Source: Promerops cafer (Eukaryota > Chordata > Aves > Passeriformes > Nectariniidae). From it: DNA of 64,000 nucleotides. This document shows, in pieces, positions 26,463 through 39,711 of the stretch. Where the stretch lies: the NCBI GenBank assembly GCA_013398275.1, contig VZSE01013530.1, positions 3,220,718 to 3,284,717 on the forward strand, written 5' to 3'. The stretch's first letter is position 1. Every line of letters starts with the position of its first letter. Position numbers and translations under genes: made by a program. The notes below the pieces were generated by a model, which ran no database searches, was not told the origin of the DNA, and saw nothing but the letters and a program-made list of their open reading frames with translations.

Positions 26463-28105
26463 TCTCTGCTGTTAGGCAGTCACACAGTATACCAATGACT
26501 TCGCTTCACTAAAAAACTCTGACTTGCAATTTTCTATTCTGACTTTTGCTACAGAAACAACACCTTGGATCTAGGTAGCAGCTGACACAAAGAACAGTGG
26601 GTGAGGAGATCCTGATTTGAATGTGCTTCCCTGGTTATTTTAGGGACTTGTTGAGTAAGAGCGTGAGGAGAACCCACTCCATTCCCCGTTCGTGTTTGGA
26701 GTTTGCGCTGTGATTAGTGGTACTTCACAGCCCGTCTGTGAAGCGTTCTGCGAAGTTTTCAGACTGAATAAGTCACAGAATTATGCACATTTCCATAATT
26801 GTGCATGTGTATGCTGATGCATTTTTATTAATTGAGTAGCCAGCTGGGAATTCCAGTCCTAGTAATAAGTCCTAATATGGACAGGCCACATATTAGCTTA
26901 AGAATGGCTTAAAATACATCTCAGGGATGTGCTGTCACCTGGTGTTAACACCTGCAGAAAAGACATTTGTACGAAGCACAGGAATTGGGAGGACGGATCC
27001 ATCAAGGCAAGACACGAGGAAGCCCTTTGCCCCAGGACCAGAGCAGGAACAAATGGAAATAATTATTCTGGAGACTGAGTAACTGAAATTCCTGTTACAA
27101 GAACTGTTTTAGCCATAAGCCAGTGAAGAGATGAAAAACTGCCATCAGAATGAAAAGTGCTAGAAGCAGCAAAAACACATGCAACAGCAAGGTTAGCAAT
27201 TGGGTAGGAAAAAGGAGAAAAAAACTCTGCAGAATCTTCGCTCTCAGCAAAAATTGAAGGCAAAACCCAACAGATTCTGTTTAAAGAAATCGTTTACAGC
27301 GATTTTCTTTACTCCCAAGTTAAAGTGTGCATGTTCTCATTCCAGCTGAATAAGGGAGCCTTTTTGCTGATGCAGAACACATCTTACTAGTTCATTTTCA
27401 GTACAATGCACAGAGAATTAAGTGCACAATTCCTGGTAACAAGAATGGAGATTGCACACATCTCCTTCCTTCCTGCACATCACAGAATAAATAACTGGGA
27501 GTGTAGGGCAGAGAATGCCAGACACATCACTCTGGCTTTGGTTATCAGGAGTCGGAGGGCTACAGCTAAAATCTACCCTAAAACAGAGGAAATATTTCTC
27601 TGTATAGCAATTCTTCCTATCTACCATTTACAAGAGCAATGACCAGTCTTAATATGCAGCAGCTGAATACAAATCAGGCTGTGAGCTCTGCGCTGTGCAA
27701 AGCCATCAGAAATAAATGCCTGAATTTTACTTTCTCAGGAAATCATGTCAACAGCAGCACAGCCAGGTCTTCCTTCCAGTATAATCTCAATCAGGGCACA
27801 ATTCAGCTCTGATGGGCTTTTGTAAATATGGGACTGACCTTTCTAAGCATGTGACACGGGCTTCACTGGCCCCAATATCCTCCTGATCCGCCAGGTGATG
27901 AGCTCCCTCCGCGCTCACTGAGCTCCTCGGGATTTAACAGTGGGCAGGCGCTGAGCTCGCCCTAAGCACTTGGTCCAGCATCTGTGAAACAGCATGACAT
28001 TGATCCTGGGCTTGGAGGGGTCTGAGCCAGAGCAGAAGCAGAGCTACATTCAGTCACGCGGGGGTGGGGGGGAAGTGGTTTTATCTTGCAGCAAAAAGGC
28101 AGAAA

Positions 28106-28577
28106 ATATCTTATTAGAGCAGGTCCAGAGGAGGGCCATGAAGATGCTCTGAGGGCTGGAGCGCCTCTCCTATGAAGACAGGTTGAGAGAGTTGGGTTTG
28201 TTCAGCCTGGAGAAGAGAAGGCTCCAGGGAGACCTTACAGCACCTTCCAGTACCCAAAGGAGCTTATAAAAAGGAGGAAGAGGGATTTTTTATACTGGCA
28301 GACAGTGACAGAACAAGGGGGAACAGTTTAAACTAAAAGAGGAGAGACTTAGATTAGATGTGAGGAAGAAGTTCTTCCCTGCAAGGGTGGTGAGGCCCTG
28401 GCACAGCTGACCCAGAGAAGCTGGGGCTGCCCCATCCTTGGAATTGTTCAAAACCAGGTTGGATGGGGCTTGGAGCAACCTGGGCTAGTGGAAGGTGTCC
28501 CTGCCCATGGCAGGGGGATTGCAATGAGATGATCAGTAAGAGCCCTGCCAAAGCAAACAAATTTAGGATTCTATGAG
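28106..28577 (+). mobile_element. Longest CR1 fragment in the window
   Basis: About 470 bp of CR1 3' sequence in plus orientation. It reaches further 5' than the other copies, starting near the GGTCCAGAGGAGGGCCATGA block. It continues through TTCAGCCTGGAGAAGAGAAG and GTTGGATGGGGCTTGGAGCA to a weak GATTCTATGA end. No open frame survives. Confidence 0.95.
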
Positions 28578-29203
28578 TATTGAGAAAATCATTTACGACA
28601 AAATTCACAACCTGCCTGTAAGATTATCATGTCTGTTTGTTTATAGCTTCATCTAATTGCATGTTCTTCTTTCTCAAGGAAAAAGGGGCTGTCTCCCTGA
28701 GTGGACGGAAGGTGCTGGACCCCTCTCTGGAACTGGGAGCATCTAGGACAGGGTCGCTGTCACCTTTAGTATTAAAGCCTTCCCCTCCCTGGTGCAGAGA
28801 GGGCATGGCCAAACCACAGCTTGAAAATGGCCCAGACTACTCTTTAGCCCTGTCTAGGACACGAATGGTCTGGGACAGTGCTGCAGATAGAGCTCATGGT
28901 CTCCCAGCAATGACTGTGAGGCTTCTAGCTGGAACTCTCAGCTCACTCTGCCCTTTTTTTTTTTTCAAGGAAATCACTAAACCATGACACCCTTTTACCA
29001 AGTAACTGAAACAAACACAATCTCTTTGGTTTTCGTTGAAGGTCATGGGGGTGCTGGATACAACTGGTTTTTGTAGTCATCAATGTTTCTTTGAAGAGAA
29101 GGTTACTGGATTTAAGTACTACAACTCTAGTTTCCAGAACTGGCTGAGAAGAGAGTCTTACAGTAAATAAGCTGGAATCATTAATTACTGATTAGTACCC
29201 TGT

Positions 29204-29440
29204 CATAATCATAGAACAGTTTGAGTTGGAAGAGACCTGTTAAAGGTCTTCCAGTCCACCCCCCCTGCAATGAGCAGGGACATCAGCGACATTGGGTTGG
29301 TTGCTCAGAGCCCTGTCCAACCTGGCCTTAAATGTTTCAATGGACCCACCACCTCTCTGGGCAACCTGTGTGAGTATTTTACCACCCACATTGTAAAAAA
29401 TCCTTCTTTATATCTAAATTGGTCCTCCTTCAGTTTAAAA
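29204..29440 (-). mobile_element. CR1 LINE 3'-end fragment, minus strand
   Basis: On the plus strand it begins with AATCATAGAACAGTTTGAG, passes the TGCAATGAGCAGGGACATC and CCTGGCCTTAAATGTTTC blocks, and ends near the TCCTCCTTCAGTTTAAA block. It is a CR1 tail in minus orientation, from a different subfamily than the GGATGGGGCTTGG copies. Confidence 0.92.
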
Positions 29441-29906
29441 TAATGAGAGGAGGCTGCTTTTGGTGTAGAGGATACACAGCATCATTTCATTCTTTCCATG
29501 TAAAAACAAAGCACACCAAGGAACAGAAAGATAAAATTCAGCAGTGAATTGCTAAAACATGCGGTATTTCAGGCTCTCATCAAAAGCTGCTGCTGTGGCA
29601 TGCCCATGTGTTCATACAACAAGGGCATCCTGAGACTCTGCCAGCTACAAATTGTGTTTTGCTTGCAGCTCTGACGAGGAATCATTTTTGTAGCGAAGCG
29701 TGGCCCTGCCTGGAGTTCCTGTCTCTGAGCCTCTTTGTGCATCTATAAATAGCAGATCATCAGCTCACCTCCTCTGAGCTCATCACACCCTCCCTGCCTT
29801 CCCCTCCTGCCTGCTTGTTGAAGCTGTCACCGTGACTCAGATGTCCCCTATCAGATTCCCTGTGCAGGGAGATTCCCCATACATTATATGGCATCGTGAA
29901 GCTATT

Positions 29907-29954
29907 AAGCTCCTTAGGTTTATATCACCTAAGCTGCTTAGGTTTCTATCACCA
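29907..29954. repeat. 24-bp tandem duplication
   Basis: Two adjacent 24-bp units at 29907-29930 and 29931-29954 match at 21 of 24 positions. Both contain CTTAGGTTT and TATCACC. The divergence shows the event is not recent. Confidence 0.9.
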
Positions 29955-30879
29955 GCAGTGATACGATGTTGAAGAACCTGACATTTGAAGCAATGTAATT
30001 ACAATTTAAGGTCCCAGAGTTTCTGAACACTTAAGTTAACAGAGAAGGTCTGCATCATTTTGACAACAACACTGAGTGAAAATAAAGTGTCGAAATCCCA
30101 GACGAATGTCATACACAAAATCAAGGACAAACAAAAGCTATGACCATGTAGGATAGCAGCATTTCACAGATGCTCCTGCAGAATTCCATAAGACACCAGG
30201 CATCAATCTATTTCCCTTACATCTAGCCCCCTGCTCAACAAAAATATTATTATTTACACTCAAAAGCAAAATTCTCTGTTAGTCTTTGCTTAAGAAATGC
30301 ACAGATGAAAAAAGATATTTCTCATTTTAATCGACTTAATTTTCAGAGTTTATTTATAATTGCTGAAATGACTGTAACTTCAATCTAATATTGCTTTCAA
30401 CCCCTTGTAATGGCAATTACTCGTGTATTCATCAAAGTACAGGATTGTTTGCACTAGAAATCTCCAGATAACCTGCTTACTCAGTGACGCTAGAGATATC
30501 TGTCAGGCCCTAATACTTCATTTCCTGAATAAATGTTTCATAGACTCCATGCTCAGAATGTGAAAAGAGTAAAATAGTCTTTTGATCATTCGTTTGAAAT
30601 ATTTGCTTCATCCTTTGAAAATGAATGTAACCCAGCATGCAGTCAGCAGTGAGACAATTTAGCTGGATAAATTAATATACAGAGATTTAATGACATTTTG
30701 TGGTCTTTCAAGTGGTGTAAACCCAGAGTTTCACTCTTCTCCTGTACACATCTGACCTCTATCTTGCCAGGTTTAAGGATGAAATGTTGCTGAAGATGCT
30801 GCCCAAACATTCCATTTGAGCTGAGCGTGGATGCCAGAGCCAGCACAGACACTCAGTGCAGGTCCACCCTTGAGGTCCA

Positions 30880-30956
30880 GGGCAGATATGGAGATTTTAA
30901 CAGATTGACTCAATGATTTAAAAGGTGTTTTCCAACCTAAATGATTCTATGGTTCT
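30880..30956 (+). mobile_element. Short CR1 3'-terminal fragment
   Basis: A diverged CR1 tail in plus orientation. GATTGACTCAATGATTTAAA is followed by the block TTCCAACCTAAATGATTCTA and the terminal TGGTTCTGT. It is the rightmost CR1 copy I can find in the window. Confidence 0.88.
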
Positions 30957-33900
30957 GTTCTATGTCTGTACCTGTACAGGCCTAACATTTTACCTACTAA
31001 TATTGCAGTGAGTCCTGCCCTGCCTGTACCAAATTCAGAAACAAGAAGTCTTGTGATTGACCCAGAGGAACTGTTTCTCATAAAATAAAAATCCTAGAGA
31101 ACTGTGTATTTGTTAATATAACCCACCAGGAATGCTGTGACATGAATACCTACAGAACAGCAAGGAAGGTGTAATTGCAAGAGCTGTGAGTCCAGCCTTT
31201 TTTAGATGGATGTGCACCAGTACAGCTGGAGAGCCAGGCTGCTCTTCAGGTTGACCCTCATAACTCTCACGTGCTTGGTAAGCAAATACAGTTGGCAGGA
31301 AAGAACAGAAACAAGCAGCAATTTAACTTGTGGTGCTCTACAATACTTTTAGAAATACAGAACTGCAGAAAAACAGAGGGGGAGATCACCTGGTCTATGA
31401 GAATTGTATTGTGCAACCTGCTTTTGGAGCTGAAATACACACACTGAGGACAATTTGGCTTTCTACTTCAGGTGTGCATATTTTAAATGAAATATATAAA
31501 TTGCCAAGCTTAACTATTGATTTATTATGATGTTTGATAATTGGTTAGCAAAAAGAGACCAGTTGTTCTCTTGGCACTAATCATGATATTGTTATTTTGT
31601 TCCCTTCTGTGCCTGTTCCCTGTCATCACCTGCCTTACACCTGTGCTGGAAGCCCTTTGGAGTAAAAACAAGGCACTGGATTTGTTTGTGCAGAGCCCGT
31701 GTAGGCTCCTTGCCATGTCCAGGAGTCTGAGACACTATAATAATTCTAATAATAATACATGAACAGAATACAATGTCATGTATTGAGAACCTGTTTCTGC
31801 TCTGCTTTAAAACACCAATAAATAAGGATTTTCCTCGTGGTGTCACTGATTTTGTTATGTATTTTTATCAAGGGAGCCAGTTGCAACAAGTAGAACCCTG
31901 AGCTGGTTAAAGCTTATTTCAAGTTAATTTAAAATAATGCGCTCTCTCTCTTGACTCATCCATCTCTACAAAGAAAGCAGCAAGCAATCCAGGACATTCA
32001 AAGCATAACAACATTCAGATGTGTCTAGACATAAATAGCAACTTCTAAACCAAGAATTTGCCTCTGGAGCCTTTTCAGTAGGTCCTCAAATAGAAAATAT
32101 TTAAAGGGGGATCATGATAGTATAATTTCTCTTTGTTTGAGGCAAGGATGGAGTGAATGTGTCATAAGGCACTAAGAAAGAACAAGAGGAATCTCAGTGA
32201 GACAAAATGAAAGGGCTTCATTATAGACAAGATCCTCACTCTGGTAAAATCAATCATAAATCTGTTGACTTCAGTAGCCAAGGATTTAATGACACAGCTT
32301 CAACCAAAACCACTTTTTAGCACCGTATTGTACAATCTGAGGCCTCAATTTTATTTTTTTCTCTAAGTTTATACCCCAGAACTGCAGGATCTGGCCATGT
32401 GCCGGCAGCAGAGCCCCCACTCAAAGCCATGGCTGGAGCAGGGCTCATCAGGGACTTTCAACAACCCTTTGAACAACATTCCAAACTTCCAGCATGGGAA
32501 AACTCTTTCTAAATATGAGTCTACCTGGGATTTCTTTGAGTATTAGTAAATAATTGGAATTTCAGCGCTAACAAGTTGGAGTTTCCACAGATTGACATTA
32601 AAAGTGTCCTCAGGAATAGGTGGCACAGAACCCACGAGAGAGGGGCACTGACACCACGTGCCAACAGCACCAGCTGTACCTCTGACCTCTCCCAAGCAGG
32701 AGACGTGGGAGACTGAACCTCTCTTCACATCCCAGATTGCAGGGAGACACCAGCAGTGAGAGCTCTGCCTTTGCCTCATGGGTTATCACCCTGGAACAAC
32801 ACATCCCCTTATCCCCAAATGCAAGCTTGAAGCAGATGAATCACAATGAAAATACTTAAAATTTCACTGAAAATATCTAAAATTTAATTTGCTATTTCTT
32901 TATACAGAAGAGCAAGCACACAAACAAAACTGGGAACAACAAATGGAGTTCTACAGTCCAGTCCTTTTCCCACTTAGTGAAGGGTATGCTTTGCTACCAC
33001 TTAATTCAATGGAAAAATTCCTTTAGATCTCCATGGGAACAGCATTGGGTCTATAATACTTAACTATAAGTACCAAATTCTATAAGCTTTGGCTGAAACT
33101 TTTTAGTGTCCTTTTAAAGATCTCTGTGGATAAAGAACTTCAGGCTCTGGAGTCAATAAAGTCAATGAAGCAGCTTTCACAGGCATCAAAAGTTCACTTT
33201 CAAACTTTTCTACAAAATAGTTACTGGAATTTGGGGGAAGCGAGCACAAAGAAAACACTGTAATAACTAACACAATGACCCTTTCAACAAGGCAGGCAAG
33301 CAGCCTTCTTAATGAAATTGGACTTAATGTACGTTTGGACCAGACAGTGAAAGAAAATCTCTCACCAGCACATCACAAGGCCAATAATGTGTAAACAGAT
33401 AATAGCAAGAGCTGTGTGGTTCATAATTAATTCAGAGGAGATGGCATTTCTGCCTCCTTCCCACTTTGGTCAGTCATTGAAGACAATTTGCCTCAGCCTG
33501 TGTGAAGTATCATATTTCAGAATGAAATCCTTCAAGTCCCATCATGATAGCATTAACATGAAGTAATAAAATAACAATATTCACATTTACTGGACATTGC
33601 AGTTATCTGGCAGAATTCTAGACAAGCCCCTGAACCCATAATCTTCTAGTCATACCCAAATAAATTTCAAAATTGACAGAAATATAAAAAAAACAGAAGA
33701 TATAAAAATATTATTTATAGAATAAATAAATGGTGATGATAATGAACAGTGTAATTAATAATCTAACACTGAGACTGAGCAGTTAAAAGTTCAACAGGGC
33801 TTTGAAAACAATGTGAATATGTTCAATGATTTTTGCAAGCAGAGGTTTATCCAGGATAAAAACCTCTGTGGGTCTCAGATGCTTGGGGTGACCTTTCTCT

Positions 33901-36900
33901 GACCAACTCGTTCCCTGATGAATACATATTTAGGGCCCCCTTTGTGCCTGAGGTTGTTGCTGTGCCAGGTAGAGCCTCTGCTCAGACTTCAGAATCCTCC
34001 TCAGCTTGGTGGCTCCCAGCTCAGCCCATGGTATGTGTACCAAATTGGCAGCTGTCAAAATTATTCAGCTTAGAAATGCATCAGACACGGCAGTTAATGA
34101 CCCAAACTGAAAAACAAGGGAAGAAACACAAGATCTTTTCAGTTCTAGGGGCTGAGGGCTGAATACCCTGTGCTGCAGGTGGAGGCTTGGGCAGGGACAT
34201 CTGCCCACCTTCACCACTAACAGCTTCTACAGCCAAGTCTGTTATCAGTGCCATCAAACCATGTCTCCCTTATTGCAGCAGTGTGACCCAGCTCTGGCAC
34301 TTGTTTAAGGGCAAAAATAATTTATTTTATGACCTCACTGAACTCCCAATTGAAACACTGACATACTGAGATTTTAAAGCAAACTTTCTTCTAGTAAGAT
34401 TTGCAGCAGCTCAGAAAATCCCACGCTACGTGCTTTGACCACATCATGAAAAAGGGTTCATTCTGGATGCTGAACAACATCCCCTGTTTGAGAGGAGCAT
34501 GTTTGCTTTCTGGCAGGATACAGCTTTCACACAGACCCCAGCAGACACGGGCATCAGGAACAGATTCACGCAGTCACAGAGGCTGAATGTTACCATTAGT
34601 GGGACAGTACCAAGTACAGAAGATACCTTGTCTTAAAAATCTTTATTTTCAGTGCAGAAACTGAGGATGACGACAAGAAACCTTTAGGGAATATCACAAT
34701 TTCCATAGCTTGTGATGCTAATTACAGTCATTATCAGAAAGTCTAAGAAGTTCTGCCTATTTTTTGTTCTCTGCTCATGGTGGCTGAGCTATGAGATGAA
34801 CTCAAGGTGCAGTAACCATGCTAAGCAAAAAAACTCCTCAAATCCTAAAGCCCATTTATTTTCAAACACTACTACCTGAAGTTTCTATAATAGCTCAAAA
34901 AGCCCTCTCCAACGTACATACACACACATAATCCAAGATATATTATTTCCTAGAGGACTCATATCCTTTGAACACACAGCAAAAGCAGAGGAGCATCCTG
35001 TTAATGGGGGTTTGTTCATTGATTTTACATATTTGTCTTTTAGATTTAGCTCCTTTTCCTCTCACCTCTTTCACCATCATTAATATGAAGAGATTTCCAG
35101 AGATTACCTGTGAAGGTTCATGTTCAATGAAACTGTCCACTTGCCTGCAATAACACATGTTCTTTGCTGGTCTTCTAGTTTTGGACTGGTTTTATTCCCA
35201 AAACTAATGCAATAAAAAGAACACCTCCTAAATCATTTACTGCTCTAGCTACATGGCGTTCATATGACCCAAGGCTGGATCCAAGGGTTTATATCACTTT
35301 ATACCTCTAAGGAAGTCGGGTGTGCTGAGGAGGGTCTGTGATCCATCGTCAGCACAACACAGGACACGCACATTCTGTACTCTGCTGAAGCTCTTCCATC
35401 AGAAAGATTAACAAAATCAGGGACAGGAGGTCAGATAATTGTTTTAATACTTAAACAACAAATTAAACAGAGTGCTGGAGCTGGCACTGCTCACACAAAT
35501 GCTGCCCACTCACCCAGTCTCTGTTCACTGCTTCCCACTCACAGTCCAGCCAGCCACTCACCATGGAGCCCCATCCAAAGCAGAGGTGGAGAACCTGCCT
35601 TGCCAACTCACACATTACAGCAGATTGTCTGCTGATCACACCTTTCCTCTTCCAGAAAACAATTCCAAACAAATAAGGCATAGTATTTGCCTGGGACAGT
35701 TTCCACAAAGAGTAAAAACCTCAAATAAAAACACAGGTTGGGAAGTCTGGCCGGATGAGAAGTCTCTTTCTCTCCTGGGGTATTTTTATATACATCAAAA
35801 GCTATTCTCACAGACTCTTGACATGTTAAACGTGATGTATTTAACTGTCAGCATTATCCTGCCTATTTTATTTTGACTACCTCAATGCCCCTGTAGTGAT
35901 CAGGGAATCTTCCTTTTTTCCTGTAAATTTTTTATTACAGCACCTCCTAATCTCTAAATATTTAAGGCTTTATTTGTTTGACACACTGAATTAATTGACT
36001 TTTAATACAAAACCTCCCACAAAGAAGCTGCAGATATAGTACCTCAAGCTGTGATTTCTTCACTTCTCACAGCCTAAGGCCTTGATTCTTCAATTACACA
36101 CATTTATCTGTACTATGGTGAAGAATCCCAATGGGATGACTCACACTAGTGAAGTTAATCACATTTGTGAAGATCCAAGTCCCGTAGTTCTGGCTTGGGA
36201 CTGCATTTGGATGAGACATCTTCAGGGAACTGAGATCTGAAGAAAGCAGCACGAGCAGTGCAGTGTTTGATTCTTCTTATGAATAATGTTAGTGTGATAA
36301 ACCTGAAGGCAGAGGTGTTCTTGTACCTGAAACTCAGACTGGGGAATGCCCAGGAAGGGTTCACACCCACAGCCCCACCAATGGCTTCCTGACTGACACA
36401 AGAACACTGCAAACCTGGATGCCTCCATCTGTCCACCTGTTAAATTAGGGGAATGACACAGATATATAGGACAAAAACTCTGGGGTGAATAATTTAAGAC
36501 ATCTCCACTGTGTTTTTCAATCTTTATATGAATCCAATGGAAAAGAAGTGATTATGAACTGTTTAATATCAATGAACAAAAGTCCCATGAGAAGCTATAA
36601 ATCCAGAACTGTGAACCCATCAGTCCTTCCTTAATCCCACTGTCCTAGCAAGCTTAGTGCATTACATCTCCTAATACACTAAAAATCAAGCATCCCAGTA
36701 TACTAACTGTGCCACAAAGTTTATTGAGAGTACTGAGTGCTCTTGTGAATCAGTGCACTTGAACCTTTTTGTCTTTGTCATCACTCCTGTTCTTTGTAGC
36801 ATAAAGAGGGAAAAGGGCTTTTATCTGTCCAGTACCCACACTCCTGACCTGTTGTTTCAGCTTCGGGGCAGCCTGCAGGGCTCAGCCCAGGAACCAGATG

Positions 36901-39099
36901 GTCCCAAAAGGAGGATGATGGGAGCAGGGAGCAGTAAGGAACACACAGGCCTGAAAAGTCAGTACATCTAAACCCACTGGAGATGCTGAACATGGGCATG
37001 TGAAGGCTCCAAGGGGAATGTGTGGCCCTGAGCAGCACCAGTGAGTGCTGACAGCTCACATCAGTCAGGCTGAACAGGACATTGTATCCTTTACACCATG
37101 ACCTCGGGCCTGCTTCCTTCTGCCTGGTAATATATCTGTTTTCTAGCAAGTTTCAGCAGATTTCAACCTGTGTTCTGATTGTTTTTAATGTGTATTGGTG
37201 GAGGGCTCACAGAAGTCACCCTTCCTCCCACACCTCCTGGGGATGCACCGTGCAGCCCCCAGCTGCTCCAGGATCCAACCTCCAGACACACCAGTTCCTC
37301 TGTACCAGGGTCTCCCCCCAGGTCATCACAGAGCCTGGATTCTCACCACTCTCACACTGCCACGCAGCTTGCAGTCATCACACACTGAAAATGTGGGAAA
37401 TCTGGTGAGCAAGGGAATGCTCCTCCCCAGCACACCCTGGGACACAGCACCTCACCTCTGAGGGACAGCAGGACATTTCCCAGCCAGACTTTACCAAGTG
37501 TAGGCTTCAAGTTCTGCCCTCTGCAGAGAATGCTCTTAGACACCTCCAGCCACACCTGTCCCTGAACAGGGTGGGTCCCAGCACAGGCAGCTCGCAGTGC
37601 TCATCATGAATTAAACCCCCTTCTGCTCCAGTTTTGTTTCTCACACATCCCAGAGACACAAAAACATGTTCTGAGCGTCATCAATCTATAACTGGGCCAA
37701 ACTGGCTGTTCAGGAATAATCAAATTAATGTGAACACTAATGAACAGCAAATCTCAGCTCATGCACACGTCAAAGGAACAAAAATACTGAAAGAGGAGGC
37801 AAATTTTAAAAAAAATCACCAAAGTTTAGATTAATTCTTAGAATAAGGAAGCTTTTCCATATTATATTTATGAACAAAAAAATCTTTGCATTGATGTTGT
37901 TTTAAGCCACTAGCACCACTTTGCCACTGTTACTGTAACTTCACCACAACCAAAAGCAAATTGGATCCTTTGGAGTTTCTGTTATTAATCAGACACAGAT
38001 CAAAAAACTCTTAAACAGAAATTCAGCAATTCAAGGAAAGCAAACTGACTTAATGAGAGCAAAGTTATTACATAGCATTGATGTTTTTGAGCCTTTGCAC
38101 ACTAATGCTTATCCAAGGCACAGTAGTTTTACTCCACAAGCTACTAAGGAGAGTCTGCTTTGACAGTACTCTGAGTGCCATTTCTAAACTTGAGTGCTGC
38201 TCCTAGAAACCACAGACCTTTACAAGCAGGTATGAGGTGTAAATTGATATTCTTGTTTCAGTGCATTGAGAATAACTTTTAGTAATGACTGCTCTAAATA
38301 AACAACACTTTCTTTTCTAGGTGAAATCAATTTCCATTGCTTTTTAGGCACCACTGAGCTGTATTTTGGTATGGGATTTGGGGAGTTTAATATCATATGT
38401 AAGGCTGGCTGGAATGATGAAAAGTTGTTACAATTTTAATGCTGGAAGAAAAAAAATGGCTTAATTCTTTACTGTAGTCAGCTAGCCCAGTTTACAGAAT
38501 ACAGTAAGAAATTACCACCACATCAACACTTACAAAAACAAAGCTAATGTTCTTTAAACTTTCAATTTAAGAATATGTGGAGCCTCTGTGATACAGATGT
38601 GAGACCTGACCACACAGTACACAGTCAAGCTTTAAAGAATAACTCCATTAAATCTGCAGACATGTTTTCTTCCATTGGTGATTAACTTTTTCCCTACCCC
38701 CAAGGGAAACTAATGGGAAACCTCTTTAATTATTAGAAGATATTCAAAACTGTATTACAGTATCACTATGTGAATATAGGACAAATTTAGATGACAACAT
38801 TTTCCAGGTTTGTAAAATACAATATTTCAGAAAAATAAAACTTATTAGAATATGTTATCACCAAGCCTGGTCATCCAGGTTATGTTTGCAACTCTGCTGC
38901 TGGTTTAAGGTGGGACTTTTAGCAAAACAGTTAGATCTGTTTCCCCATTTGTAATTGGCAGCTACCAAATGTCTCTTCCTCATACAACTGAGGACACAGA
39001 GAATCAAGTCAAGCTGTGGTGCAGAAGCAAAGACATGCCATGAAGACAGCTGCATCGTGGATTAACTTTTCTGTTTGTAAAGTGCAGGGTATCAACAGC
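30957..39099. other. CR1-free non-coding block downstream of UBE2B
   Basis: About 8 kb of mainly AT-rich sequence without an exon or interspersed repeat that I recognise. By mammalian synteny CDKN2AIPNL could follow UBE2B, pointing towards it, but I found no match to its protein here. Part of the right end may be distal UBE2B 3' UTR. Confidence 0.5.
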
Positions 39100-39582
39100 A
39101 TGGACAAAAAATGAGCCCTAGGAAAAAGATAGAGTGAGAGCAGAATGTCTTGCACTAAGGTTATGTATTTAACAGTTTTACATGAAATATATATAAAAAC
39201 TTTTTTAAGTGCTTTTCTCCAATTTAAAAATCTAAAGAATTCAAAAATAAGGCATTCAATATTTGAAAAAGTACAGATTTACAAAATGTGTATATTCGGT
39301 CATGAAAACTCCACACCAACATTATACACTTGGAAAAAAATACAAACAGGATATATTACAAATTTATGTAGCAATAACTTAGTTCTTACCATGCAATAAA
39401 AAGGACGTTAATTGAGATAAACAAGCTTTTAGCTGTCCCTAAACTGGAAGGCTTAATTTTGTTTGCAAATGAGTTTTTATGCAAATTCATCGAACTGTGG
39501 CACTTGAAATTTCTGGTAGCCTTTCTATTGAGAGTTAAATTGTACATAATGATTATGAGGATGGAGAGTAGCACAGCAGCTG
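39100..39582 (-). other. UBE2B: UBE2B 3' UTR (distal end not defined)
   Basis: AT-rich sequence lies directly downstream of the UBE2B stop on the minus strand, with no splice donor or coding potential that I can see. UBE2B transcripts usually carry a long, conserved AU-rich 3' UTR (family knowledge). By eye I found no canonical AATAAA on the minus strand between 38.2 kb and the stop. Only variants such as AATATA (near 39.29 and 39.35 kb) and ATTAAA (near 38.44 and 38.72 kb) occur. The given left limit is therefore a guess, and the UTR may extend further left. Confidence 0.6.
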
Positions 39583-39711
39583 TTACGAATCATTCCAACT
39601 TTGTTCAACAATAGCTGAAACTCTTTTCTCATATTCACGTTTGTTCTCCTGGTAAAGTTGTGCTGCCTGACTGTTTGCTGGACTGTTCGGATTGGGTTCA
39701 TCAAGCAGAGA
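39583..39711 (-). CDS. UBE2B: UBE2B terminal coding exon 6
   Basis: This exon encodes 42 residues from [14 protein letters not shown] to [11 protein letters not shown] and then TAA. The acceptor is TTTTTCCAG. The C-terminal residues separate UBE2B from UBE2A. The stop codon is followed directly by AT-rich sequence that I take to be the 3' UTR. Confidence 0.97.

Larger units (their letters stand above)
20602..28105. other. Non-coding block with small local duplications
   Basis: No gene was recognised in 7.5 kb. It contains the small direct repeats listed separately. A modest CpG-bearing stretch occurs at 27.88-27.97 kb. A G-rich run at about 28.06-28.07 kb sits just before the longest CR1 copy. 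Confidence 0.55.
28578..30879. other. Non-coding block around a minus-strand CR1
   Basis: Apart from the CR1 copy and the 24-bp tandem duplication, I see a run of about 13 T near 28.96 kb and AT-rich sequence at 30.2-30.45 kb. No exon was recognised. Confidence 0.55.

Noticed and set aside
26783..26806. ATGCACA and TGTGCAT inverted repeat near 26.8 kb
   Set aside because: The 7-bp arms around a 10-base loop are short enough to occur often by chance in 64 kb.
35472..35876. 134-codon plus-strand frame, considered as a gene downstream of UBE2B
   Set aside because: It does not match CDKN2AIPNL or any family I know, and overlapping frames on the other strand are similarly open.
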